Positions 7,036 to 14,161 of a stretch of DNA of 15,040 nucleotides are shown here, in pieces. The position numbers were made by a program, and so were the translations under genes. How positions within the stretch are numbered: the first letter of the stretch is position 1; each line of letters opens with the position of its first letter. Source of the DNA: VRUE01 sp040508545 (GTDB lineage Bacteria > Actinomycetota > Thermoleophilia > Solirubrobacterales > 70-9); NCBI GenBank assembly GCA_040508545.1, contig JBEVMR010000044.1, forward strand, positions 1-15,040, given 5' to 3'. The notes under the pieces were generated by a model. It had not been told where the DNA came from. It saw only the letters and a list, made by a program, of their open reading frames with translations, and did not search any database.

Positions 7036-7482
7036 TCAGCCCCGCTCGTGGAAGTAGAACTGGGGCAGCGCGCCCTCGATCACCTCGGCGGTCATCTTCT
7101 GCGCGACCTCGAGGTTGCCGGTCCGCACGGCTATGTCGTCAAGCGTGACGATGCCCGCGAGGCTATCGCCATCGACCACAGGCAGTCGCCGCACCCGGTG
7201 CTGGACCATCAGCGCCGCCGCCTCGTCGAGCTCCATCTCCGGCTCGCCGCAGATCAACGGCCGCGAGGCATGGTCGCCGACCGGAGCCTCCGGGTCCGCC
7301 CCGTCGGCAAAGATCCGCACGGCGAGATCGCGATCGGTGATCATTGCCACCGGCGAGCCGGCAGGGTCGACGAGGACGACCGAGCCGACGCGGTGGTCGC
7401 GCATCTGGCGAGCGACGGAGACGGCGCTCGCCTCGGGCGTGGCGGTCACAACGCCGGCGGTCATGATCTCGGTGAGCTGCAT
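7036..7482 (-). CDS. CBS-domain pair protein
   Basis: This 148-residue stand-alone CBS protein has two domains. Domain 1 spans about residues 3-60 ('MQLTEIMTAGVVTATPEASAV', 'DHRVGSVVLVD', 'MITDRDLAVRI'). Domain 2 spans about 74-132 ('MELDEAAALMVQHRVRRLPVVD', 'LAGIVTLDDIAVRTG'). The T-D-R-D and T-L-D-D motifs at the domain ends are typical ribose/phosphate contacts of adenosine-nucleotide-binding Bateman modules. Such proteins sense AMP, ATP or SAM, or regulate a partner. The ATG at 7482 is preceded by TAGCGT with exactly 6 bases between, and no Shine-Dalgarno, so the mRNA is probably leaderless. The downstream membrane-protein gene is 7 bases away and probably co-transcribed. The protein is complete. 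Confidence 0.9.
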   Translation of the reverse strand: MQLTEIMTAGVVTATPEASAVSVARQMRDHRVGSVVLVDPAGSPVAMITDRDLAVRIFADGADPEAPVGDHASRPLICGEPEMELDEAAALMVQHRVRRLPVVDGDSLAGIVTLDDIAVRTGNLEVAQKMTAEVIEGALPQFYFHERG

Positions 7483-7487
7483 GCCCT

Positions 7488-7494
7488 TACGCTA
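7488..7494. promoter_or_regulatory. Symmetric -10 box TACGCTA shared by a divergent pair
   Basis: Read on -, TAGCGT (7494-7489) ends 6 bases before the ATG of the CBS gene. Read on +, TACGCT (7488-7493) ends 8 bases before ATG 7502, a nine-codon frame leading into the zinc-ribbon gene. One seven-base element could therefore open in both directions. It matches the arrangement at 11104-11110 (TACACTA). No -35 is evident. Confidence 0.45.
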
Positions 7495-7501
7495 CCGCGC
7501 A

Positions 7502-7531
7502 ATGAGCGCCAAGCGAGAGCAGTCGAGATGA
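7502..7531 (+). CDS. Possible nine-codon leader peptide coupled to the zinc-ribbon gene
   Basis: ATG 7502 opens a tiny frame, MSAKREQSR, whose TGA stop (7529-7531) overlaps the ATG (7528-7530) of the next gene in the ATGA arrangement. The ATG lies 8 bases after a TACGCT box, so it could be read from a near-leaderless mRNA. Ribosomes ending there could restart on the zinc-ribbon gene, which has only a weak ribosome site of its own (GAGAG). This is inferred from geometry alone, and chance cannot be excluded at this length. Confidence 0.3.
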   Translation: MSAKREQSR

Positions 7532-8169
7532 GCACGAAACGAGCAAGTCGAGCAACGCCCGTAGTCCCGCTCGAGGCCGGCGCGGGACCCGACAACCCGC
7601 CCTGCCCCGCCTGCGGCGAGCCGCTCTTCGGCTGGATCGACCAGCGGCCCGGCCTGGCCGGCCCGGTGCGCCGCTGCGAGAGCTGCGGCCTCGGCGTGGT
7701 CGGAGCACCCGGGGACGCCGGGGAGGCGCTACGCGAGCTCGACCGAGTGGGCGGTGACGGCCAGGCGCCGAAGATCGCCAACCGGGCCGGCTTCTCGGCC
7801 TGGATCGGCGGCGCCGGCTGGGCCGGGCTCGAGCGCGGCTCCCGTTACCTGTTCACGGTCGAGTCGATCCGCCGCCTCGTCGCCCACCGCGACCAGATCG
7901 TCAAGTCGGCGCGCTGGTCCCCGGGCGCCGGCTTCGCGACGATGTGGCAGACGATCCTCAACGGCTTCACCTTCGGCCGCAACGTCGCGCTTGGCGCCAT
8001 GGGGCGCAACAACGCGGTCGCCGCCGACAAGCCCTGGCAGCGCCGCCTCGACGCCTTCGTCACCGTAGTAGTGGCGATCCCGGCCCTGCTCGTAGCCGTC
8101 CCCCTGGAGCTGACCGCAGCAGCCCTGAGGCGCGGCGGCGCGACCTCGCTGAAATTCGAGCTGCTCTAG
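7528..8169 (+). CDS. Zinc-ribbon protein with C-terminal membrane helix, unknown function
   Basis: This 213-residue protein has a zinc ribbon made by Cys26-x2-Cys29 and Cys50-x2-Cys53 (CPACGEPLFGW and CESCGLGV). The middle is a basic/aromatic segment ('RYLFTVESIRRLVAHRDQ', 'TMWQTILNGFTFGRNVALG'). One hydrophobic helix follows near residues 175-196 ('AFVTVVVAIPALLVAVPLEL'), then a short tail. Its N-terminus resembles the zinc ribbons that precede methyltransferase domains in related bacteria, but no SAM-binding motif is present. I do not recognise a named family. ATG 7528 is chosen because it overlaps the stop of the small upstream frame. The stop TAG at 8167-8169 directly abuts the stop of the convergent gene. 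Confidence 0.75.
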   Translation: MSTKRASRATPVVPLEAGAGPDNPPCPACGEPLFGWIDQRPGLAGPVRRCESCGLGVVGAPGDAGEALRELDRVGGDGQAPKIANRAGFSAWIGGAGWAGLERGSRYLFTVESIRRLVAHRDQIVKSARWSPGAGFATMWQTILNGFTFGRNVALGAMGRNNAVAADKPWQRRLDAFVTVVVAIPALLVAVPLELTAAALRRGGATSLKFELL

Positions 8170-8433
8170 CTAGGCGAGGCCTTCGCGGGCCTCGCGCACC
8201 AGCGTGACAGCCTCGGGAAAGAGGACGCGGATCGCGTCGCGAACCTGCATCGCCTGCTCGTCGCTCGAGCCCGTCAGCTCGATCCGCTCGATCGAGGCCA
8301 CGGTCAGCTCGACCGCCAGCCGGATCGCGTTGTCGGCCCAGGCGACGCGCTGGGAGGACTGCATCTGCTCGCTGAGCTCCTCCATGCGGGCGCGGAACTC
8401 GTCGGGGTCACCAAAGAGGTTGAAGCCCTCCAC
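8170..8433 (-). CDS. Small helical protein of unknown function
   Basis: This 87-residue protein begins MEGFNLFGDPDEF. It has amphipathic helices rich in Glu and Arg, no membrane segment and no recognised motif. The chosen start is GTG 8433, because a good -10 box TACATT (8445-8440 on -) ends exactly 6 bases before it, the leaderless layout seen repeatedly in this window. A longer reading from TTG 8505 (111 residues) is possible but would leave the divergent promoter region inside the gene. Its stop codon touches the stop of the zinc-ribbon gene with no base between (CTAGCTAG, 8166-8173). Its role is unknown. Confidence 0.6.
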   Translation of the reverse strand: MEGFNLFGDPDEFRARMEELSEQMQSSQRVAWADNAIRLAVELTVASIERIELTGSSDEQAMQVRDAIRVLFPEAVTLVREAREGLA

Positions 8434-8439
8434 GCGAGG

Positions 8440-8445
8440 AATGTA
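8440..8445 (-). promoter_or_regulatory. -10-like box TACATT for the small helical protein
   Basis: On the - strand, TACATT is followed by exactly 6 bases and then GTG 8433, with no Shine-Dalgarno. This supports a leaderless transcript and the shorter start. It lies in the gap shared with the divergent pilin-like gene. Confidence 0.5.
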
Positions 8446-8512
8446 AGCAGACTGCGCCAGAGGCGGCACGAACTCCTTGCATTTGGCGCGCCACCCGCGC
8501 GCCAAGGCCCCC

Positions 8513-8518
8513 TAGCGT
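8513..8518 (+). promoter_or_regulatory. -10-like box TAGCGT for the pilin-like gene
   Basis: TAGCGT ends 7 bases before ATG 8526, and there is no Shine-Dalgarno. The same hexamer serves the CBS gene on the other strand at 7494-7489. The layout is leaderless-type. Confidence 0.45.
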
Positions 8519-8525
8519 CGCGCCA

Positions 8526-9182
8526 ATGCGATCGGAGAGGGGATCCGCCAGCGTCGAGCAGGCAGGCCTGACCGCGCTGATAGCGCTGCTGCTGATCGCG
8601 GCGATAGCCGCCCTCGCCGCCGCCGACCGGATCGATCCCCATCGCTCCCTCGCTGGCACGATCGCCCGCCGGATCGCCTGCGCCCCGCGCCAGCCCGGCG
8701 CCTGCCGGCGGCACCCGCTGGTGCCAGCCTACGGCTGGCCGCTGGCCCGCCTCGCCCGCGCCCTGGCTCCGACCCCGGTCGCCCTGGCCGGGCCCTCCGG
8801 CCTGCCCCTGGTCCCGGTCGACTTCCGCCGCTGCCGCCGCCAAAGCTGCGCCGTGCCGAGGCCCGGGGCCGGACTCCACCTGACCGGCTCCGGCCGCCGT
8901 ACCACCGCCTTCACGACGGTCGAGGACAGGCGCCGCAGCCTCGGCTGGGTCGAGCTGACCTACTGGCTCTACCGCCCCGGCCTGGGCTGGGAGCGGGTCG
9001 TCCGCCGTGCCGGCCAAGCGGAGGTAGAGGCGGCAAGCGACGTCCGCGTCCTACTCGGGGACGACCCGGCCCTGGTGCCGCTGGAGACCTTGCCCGGGCG
9101 CGACCACTACGAGCTCCCCCCGGGTGAGCGCCCGCCCTGGCAGTGGCGGGTCCGCGGCAGCTACCCCGGCTGGTCGAGCTGA
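8526..9182 (+). CDS. Secreted/membrane protein with type IV pilin- or TadE-like class III signal
   Basis: This 218-residue protein starts with a short charged leader, MRSERG, then SASVEQAG and a hydrophobic helix at about residues 13-33. Cleavage after Gly6 would leave Ser at +1 and Glu11 at mature position +5. Gly at -1 and Glu at +5 are the marks of prepilin-peptidase (class III) substrates, including pilins, pseudopilins and TadE/TadG-like proteins. The mature part is Arg/Pro rich. It has four Cys in two close pairs (ACAPRQPGAC and RRCRRQSC), which could form disulfides outside the membrane, and a C-terminal Trp/Gly-rich segment. No prepilin peptidase or Tad/Flp genes are in the window. 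The sodium-channel gene follows after 24 bases on the same strand, so the two may share a transcript. The signal type is well supported; the function is unknown. Confidence 0.7.
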   Translation: MRSERGSASVEQAGLTALIALLLIAAIAALAAADRIDPHRSLAGTIARRIACAPRQPGACRRHPLVPAYGWPLARLARALAPTPVALAGPSGLPLVPVDFRRCRRQSCAVPRPGAGLHLTGSGRRTTAFTTVEDRRRSLGWVELTYWLYRPGLGWERVVRRAGQAEVEAASDVRVLLGDDPALVPLETLPGRDHYELPPGERPPWQWRVRGSYPGWSS

Positions 9183-9206
9183 TCGCACCGGGTCAGGCGG
9201 GACCGC

Positions 9207-10121
9207 ATGGCACCATTGCGACTCGCGATGGTCGCCGCCTGCAAACGAGTAGCCGAGTCGACGCGGTTCCAGCTCTTCATCCTCGGCGTGATCGTCGTCA
9301 ACGCCGTCGTGCTGGGACTCGAAACCTACGACGCGATCGACGAGGAGATCGGCAGCACTCTCAACGTCCTCAACGACGTCTTCCTCGGCATCTTCGTGGT
9401 CGAGATCGCGATCCGTATCGCCGCCCACGGCAGCCGCCCCCAGGACTACTTCAAGAGCGGCTGGAACGTCTTCGACTTCCTCATCATCGGCGGCGCCTTC
9501 GTCCCCGGCCTGCGCCAGAACACCACCGCCCTGCGGGTCCTGCGCCTGCTGCGGATCGTGCGCGTGGTCAGCCTCTTCCCCGACCTGCGCTTCCTGATCC
9601 GCGGCATGGCCGCCAGCCTGCCGCCGATCGGCAGCATGGCGATGCTCACCTCGCTGCTGATCTACATCTACGGGATGCTCGGCTGGATCCTCTACGCCGA
9701 CACCAACCCCGCCCGCTGGGGGGACATCGGCCAGGCGATGCTCTCGCTCTTCATCGTCCTCACGCTGGAGAGCTGGCCCGAAATCATGGGCGAAGTGATC
9801 GACGCCCATCCATGGGCATGGCTCTACTTCGTCAGCTACGTGCTGATCGCTTCCTTCCTGCTGATCAACATGGTGATCGCGATCCTGATCAACAGCCTCG
9901 AGGAGGTGCGGGCCATGGAGGCGATCGAGAAGCGCCTCGAAAACCGCCGCGCCGAACGCGACGCCGAGGGAGAGTCAGGTGGAAAAGCGGCGGCCGAGAG
10001 ACTGCTGAGGATCCGCGAGGCGCTGGACGAGCTCGAGGACGAGCTGCACCTGGACGGCCACCTGGAGACGCCCAAGGGAAAACGCGACGGGCCCAGAATG
10101 ATCAGGCGCTTCCGGGGGTAA
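9207..10121 (+). CDS. Voltage-gated sodium channel, bacterial single-domain (NaChBac/BacNav type)
   Basis: This 304-residue single-domain channel has six membrane segments. S1 is near residues 21-42, S2 54-76, S3 83-101 (WNVFDFLIIGG) and S4 106-128. S5 is near 143-165 and S6 203-228. S4 carries gating arginines every third position: R110, R113, R116 and R119. The selectivity filter TLESW (186-190) is identical to that of NaChBac, whose four Glu make a Na+-selective pore in the tetramer, so Na+ selectivity is expected. The tail from about residue 230 is a charged helix (EEVRAMEAIEKRLENRRAERD), consistent with the BacNav neck and coiled coil. S2 keeps an acidic cluster (VVEIAIR). The start is ATG 9207, with a weak GGCGGGA upstream. 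The last 20 bases overlap the convergent flippase-like gene. Function in the cell is not evident from neighbours. Confidence 0.9.
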   Translation: MAPLRLAMVAACKRVAESTRFQLFILGVIVVNAVVLGLETYDAIDEEIGSTLNVLNDVFLGIFVVEIAIRIAAHGSRPQDYFKSGWNVFDFLIIGGAFVPGLRQNTTALRVLRLLRIVRVVSLFPDLRFLIRGMAASLPPIGSMAMLTSLLIYIYGMLGWILYADTNPARWGDIGQAMLSLFIVLTLESWPEIMGEVIDAHPWAWLYFVSYVLIASFLLINMVIAILINSLEEVRAMEAIEKRLENRRAERDAEGESGGKAAAERLLRIREALDELEDELHLDGHLETPKGKRDGPRMIRRFRG

Positions 10122-11097
10122 CCGCCGCCTCGTCAGAAGCCTTTTTGTCTTCCTCCGCCTGGCGGATGAGGCCGCGCCAGTCGGTCGTGCGGAAGACGAG
10201 CAGGATCGCGGTGAAGCCGAGCACGACCGACCAGGCCGCCATCGCGATCTGGGTGCCGACCGAGAAGGAGAGGACGGCCGTGCGCGAGGGCCCGTGCAGG
10301 GTCGCGACGAGCAGCGCCTGCTGGGCGCCGGCGCCGCCGGGGGTGAAGGGGACGATGTTGGCGATCGCCTGCACGCTCATCACCAGCAGCACGTTGGAGA
10401 ACGAGCCGCCGATGCCGAAGGCCTCGAGGAAGAAAAAGAAGGCGGCGAAACGGCAGAGCCATCCGGCCCCCTGCCAGGCGGCGACCTCGCGCAGGTAGCG
10501 GCGTGGCGTCCTGAGGATCACCACGCCCTGTTTGACCCGGTCCCAGAAGCGGCGCACCCGGTGCGCCAGCAGGTAGATCCCAACCGCGATCGCCAGCAGC
10601 AGCGCGCCGACCGTGATCAGGAAGATCTGCGGGTGTTCAGCCCAGAAGGCAATCTCGAAGGCAGGCAGGTTCGGCAGCTGCGGCGGCTCCGGCAGCAGGC
10701 CCTGCGAGATCGCGTAGAAGAGCACCAGCACCCCAACCGTGGTGTCGAAGACGGTCTGCACCAGGAACGACGAGGTGACCGCGGGATAGGACGAGCCGGG
10801 GATCTGGCGTTTGGCTAGAAAGACTTTGGTCACATCGCCGGCGTGGGCAGGCAAGATCGCGTTGATCCCCGCCCCCGCCAAGTAAGCGGCGCTGAGGCGC
10901 AGGTAGGAGATGCGGGCGTCGGGGTAGGCGGCCCGGAGCACGTTGCGCCAGGCCCAAGCGCGGGCCAGTTGCATCGCAGCCAGGCAAACCAGCGCCAGGG
11001 CGAAGGAGGACCAGTCGATCTCCGAGAGGTGGCCGAAGAACTCCGCGGCACGGCGGCCGAAGGCTTCGGCGCTGGAGGCAAAGTCGGCGTGTGGCAT
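10102..11097 (-). CDS. Flippase-like integral membrane protein (lysylphosphatidylglycerol synthase TM / UPF0104 family)
   Basis: This 331-residue protein has about eight membrane helices. 'NAILPAHAGDVTKVFLAKR' (about residues 79-97) corresponds to the P-x-R/H-x-G-D/E signature of the family (PF03706). 'NIVPFTPGGAGAQQALL' (about 248-264) is the second hallmark loop, P-x-T-P-G-G-x-G. The soluble lysyl-transferase domain of MprF is absent, so this is the stand-alone membrane type. Such proteins are thought to flip or handle lipid-linked substrates, and some homologues take part in polyprenol-glycan synthesis. ATG 11097 lies 7 bases after a TAGTGT box on -, suggesting a leaderless transcript. The start is only 21 bases from the divergent sulfotransferase start, and the two share a symmetric -10. 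The 3' end overlaps the sodium-channel gene by 20 bases. Confidence 0.85.
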   Translation of the reverse strand: MPHADFASSAEAFGRRAAEFFGHLSEIDWSSFALALVCLAAMQLARAWAWRNVLRAAYPDARISYLRLSAAYLAGAGINAILPAHAGDVTKVFLAKRQIPGSSYPAVTSSFLVQTVFDTTVGVLVLFYAISQGLLPEPPQLPNLPAFEIAFWAEHPQIFLITVGALLLAIAVGIYLLAHRVRRFWDRVKQGVVILRTPRRYLREVAAWQGAGWLCRFAAFFFFLEAFGIGGSFSNVLLVMSVQAIANIVPFTPGGAGAQQALLVATLHGPSRTAVLSFSVGTQIAMAAWSVVLGFTAILLVFRTTDWRGLIRQAEEDKKASDEAAVTPGSA

Positions 11098-11103
11098 CGC
11101 AGT

Positions 11104-11110
11104 TACACTA
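11104..11110. promoter_or_regulatory. Symmetric -10 box TACACTA between divergent flippase-like and sulfotransferase genes
   Basis: On +, TACACT (11104-11109) ends 9 bases before GTG 11119. On -, TAGTGT (11110-11105) ends 7 bases before ATG 11097. The two start codons are only 21 bases apart, so both promoters must use this same element, with each -35 region inside the other gene. Transcription in the two directions would be mutually exclusive at any moment. Confidence 0.5.
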
Positions 11111-11118
11111 GCCCGCTC

Positions 11119-12108
11119 GTGTCAGAGCCAGAGACGACTCAGACCCTGCCCGGCGCCCCCCGCGACCCCGCCGACGAGGCGATGTGCGCGCGTGCCCGCG
11201 AGCGCTACACCGGCGACCGGAAAAGCAGGTTCCGGCGGCGGCGCAAACGCCACGCCGAGCTGCCCAACCTGATCATCATCGGCGGGCTGAAGTGCGGCAC
11301 GACGAGCATCCACCACTACCTCGGGCTGCACCCGGAGATCCAGATGTCGAAGCCGAAGGAGCTCAACTTCTTCAGCGAGGAGCTGAACTGGGACCTCGGC
11401 CTCGACTGGTACGCGAGCCGCTTCGACGACCGCTTCGAGGTGCGCGGCGAGTCCTCCCCTCACTACACCAACCTGCCCCGCTTCCACGGCGTTCCCGAGC
11501 GGATCAAGCAACACTGCCCCGACGCGCGCCTGCTCTACATGGTGCGCGACCCGATCAAGCGCATCCTCTCGCATTGGGTTCACGCGACCGGCGCCGGCTA
11601 CGAGACCCGTGAGCTGGTCCCGACCCTGTCCGAGCCCGACTCTTCCTATGTCTGCCGATCGATGTACTGGATGCAGCTGCAGCCCTACCTGGAGCTGTTC
11701 GACCGCGAGCAGATCGAGGTGATCACCCAGGAGGAGCTGCAGACCGAACGCGAGGAGACGATGCGCAAGGCCTTCCGCTTCGCCGGCGTCGACGAGGGCT
11801 TCACCTCGGAGCAGTTCGACCGCGAGTGGGAGAAGTCGAGCGCCAAGCAGGGCGACAAATACCAGTTCATGGAGAAGGCGATCAAACTGCCGGGCCTGCG
11901 CTCCTTCGATCGCAACTTCGACCGCCTGCCCGAGTCGCTGCGCTGGATCGTCGAGAAGGTCGTCCACGACCCGGAGAAGCCGCCGGCGCCGAAGCCGGAG
12001 CTGCCCGACGACCTGTTCGAGACGCTCCGCAGCCGCTTCGGCACCGACGTCGCCGGGCTACAGGAGTTCGCCGGCCGTAAGTTCGCCGGCTGGCACGACT
12101 ACTCCTGA
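11119..12108 (+). CDS. PAPS-dependent sulfotransferase
   Basis: This 329-residue enzyme of the sulfotransferase family (PF00685/Sulfotransfer_3, resembling heparan N-sulfotransferase types) transfers sulfate from PAPS to a hydroxyl or amine. The 5'-phosphosulfate loop is 'GGLKCGTTS' at residues 55-63, with Lys58 as the likely catalytic Lys. The 3'-phosphate site is 'MVRDPIKRILSHW', with Arg143 and Ser151 at the expected spacing of eight. A basic N-terminal tail (RKSRFRRRRKRH, about 36-47) precedes the domain, and no signal peptide or membrane helix is seen, so it is cytosolic. The acceptor is unknown. GTG 11119 is chosen because the frame upstream runs through the divergent gene and because of the -10 at 11104. 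The sequence is complete. Sulfated lipids, glycans or metabolites are candidate products. Confidence 0.88.
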   Translation: MSEPETTQTLPGAPRDPADEAMCARARERYTGDRKSRFRRRRKRHAELPNLIIIGGLKCGTTSIHHYLGLHPEIQMSKPKELNFFSEELNWDLGLDWYASRFDDRFEVRGESSPHYTNLPRFHGVPERIKQHCPDARLLYMVRDPIKRILSHWVHATGAGYETRELVPTLSEPDSSYVCRSMYWMQLQPYLELFDREQIEVITQEELQTEREETMRKAFRFAGVDEGFTSEQFDREWEKSSAKQGDKYQFMEKAIKLPGLRSFDRNFDRLPESLRWIVEKVVHDPEKPPAPKPELPDDLFETLRSRFGTDVAGLQEFAGRKFAGWHDYS

Positions 12109-12114
12109 GCGACC

Positions 12115-12134
12115 GCGGTCGAGCTTTCGACCGC
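12115..12134. terminator. Hairpin after the sulfotransferase, possible U-less terminator
   Basis: GCGGTCGA (12115-12122) and TCGACCGC (12127-12134) form a perfect 8-base-pair stem with a GCTT loop, starting 7 bases after the stop. No T-run follows. Actinobacteria often use such hairpins, but termination is not certain. A second copy of TCGACCGC lies at 12150-12157, so the left arm could pair with either. Confidence 0.4.
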
Positions 12135-12159
12135 TATGCGACTCAAACCTCGACCGCAC

Positions 12160-12165
12160 TAGGCT
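12160..12165 (+). promoter_or_regulatory. -10-like box TAGGCT for the RibD-C reductase gene
   Basis: TAGGCT ends 9 bases before GTG 12175, and no Shine-Dalgarno is present. The transcript would begin 2-3 bases before the start codon. A copy of TCGACCGC ends three bases before the box and may be an operator. Confidence 0.45.
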
Positions 12166-12174
12166 CAGCTCCCA

Positions 12175-12741
12175 GTGCATCGGCTACTGCCAAACCCAGG
12201 ACCAACCACGGTCGAGGAGCAGCTCGGCTCCTACCAGCCACGGGAGCATGCGCACGCGGATCGCCCCTTCGTCGCGATGAACTTCGCCGCCACGGTCGAC
12301 GGCCGGGCCACGATCGGGGGGGTCTCAGGCCCGATCGGGTCCGATACCGACACGGCGATGCTGGTCGGGCTGCGTAGCCGCTTCGACGCGGTGATGATCG
12401 GCGCCGGCACGATGCGGGCCGAGCGCTACAGCGGGCTCGATCGGCGCCTGGTGGTGGTCGAAAGCGGGCCCGAAGGACGGGTGGACCTAGCAGCGCTCCT
12501 ACGCTCCCTGCGAGAGGAGGGCGTCAGGGCACTTCTCTGCGAGGGCGGGCCGACCCTGCACGGCGCGCTGCAGGCCGCCGGCCTGGTCGACGAGCTCTTC
12601 CTGACGATCGCGCCGAAGCTGAGCGGCGGCGGCGTGCCGCCGCGCATCCTCGAGGGCGAGCTGGACGAGGTGATCCCGCTCGAGCTCACCTGGCTGCTGG
12701 AGCAGGACGGCGAGCTATTCGCTCGCTACAGCCGCCGTTGA
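12175..12741 (+). CDS. RibD C-terminal-type (dihydrofolate-reductase-like) reductase, shortened
   Basis: This 188-residue protein has the RibD_C/DHFR-like fold used by the reductase half of RibD in riboflavin synthesis. The conserved start is 'MNFAATVDGRATI' (about residues 35-47). 'MIGAGTMRAERY' (about 75-86) follows, then the NADPH-binding 'LLCEGGPTLHGAL' (about 121-133) and 'VDELFLTIAPKLSGGG'. Between RAERY and the next strand 'RRLVVVE' only a few residues remain. Relatives I know carry roughly 45-60 more there, including the segment with the PDPLAV-type strand. The frame is intact and all flanking motifs are present. It has no deaminase domain and no other rib genes nearby, so it may act on another pteridine-like or unknown substrate. 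GTG 12175 is taken because of the -10 at 12160. The ACAD gene follows after 55 bases. Confidence 0.82.
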   Translation: MHRLLPNPGPTTVEEQLGSYQPREHAHADRPFVAMNFAATVDGRATIGGVSGPIGSDTDTAMLVGLRSRFDAVMIGAGTMRAERYSGLDRRLVVVESGPEGRVDLAALLRSLREEGVRALLCEGGPTLHGALQAAGLVDELFLTIAPKLSGGGVPPRILEGELDEVIPLELTWLLEQDGELFARYSRR

Positions 12742-12796
12742 GCGCCACCCCGGTACCGTTCCCACACCCAGGACCCGAGGAGAGGACGCAGCAGCG

Positions 12797-14059
<1,263 letters not shown>

Positions 14060-14081
14060 GGGTTCTCCCACAAGCGCAATG

Positions 14082-14111
14082 AAAGAGCCGGGCTTTCGCC
14101 CGGCTCTTTTT
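14082..14111. terminator. Rho-independent terminator after the acyl-CoA dehydrogenase, usable from both sides
   Basis: A 12-base-pair stem, AAAGAGCCGGGC (14082-14093) with GCCCGGCTCTTT (14098-14109), has a TTTC loop and a T-run. It begins 22 bases after the stop of the dehydrogenase. Read on -, it lies about 50 bases after the stop of the collagen-like gene and ends in CTCTTTC, so it probably stops both convergent transcripts. Confidence 0.9.
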
Positions 14112-14161
14112 ACTGATCGGCCGTGCTCAACAGCCTCTATGTACTACTGACCCGCTCGCGA

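Noticed and set aside
8434..8505. Longer N-terminus of the small helical protein from TTG 8505
   Set aside because: A rare start codon with no usable ribosome site, and a well-placed TACATT box 6 bases before GTG 8433 favours the shorter form.
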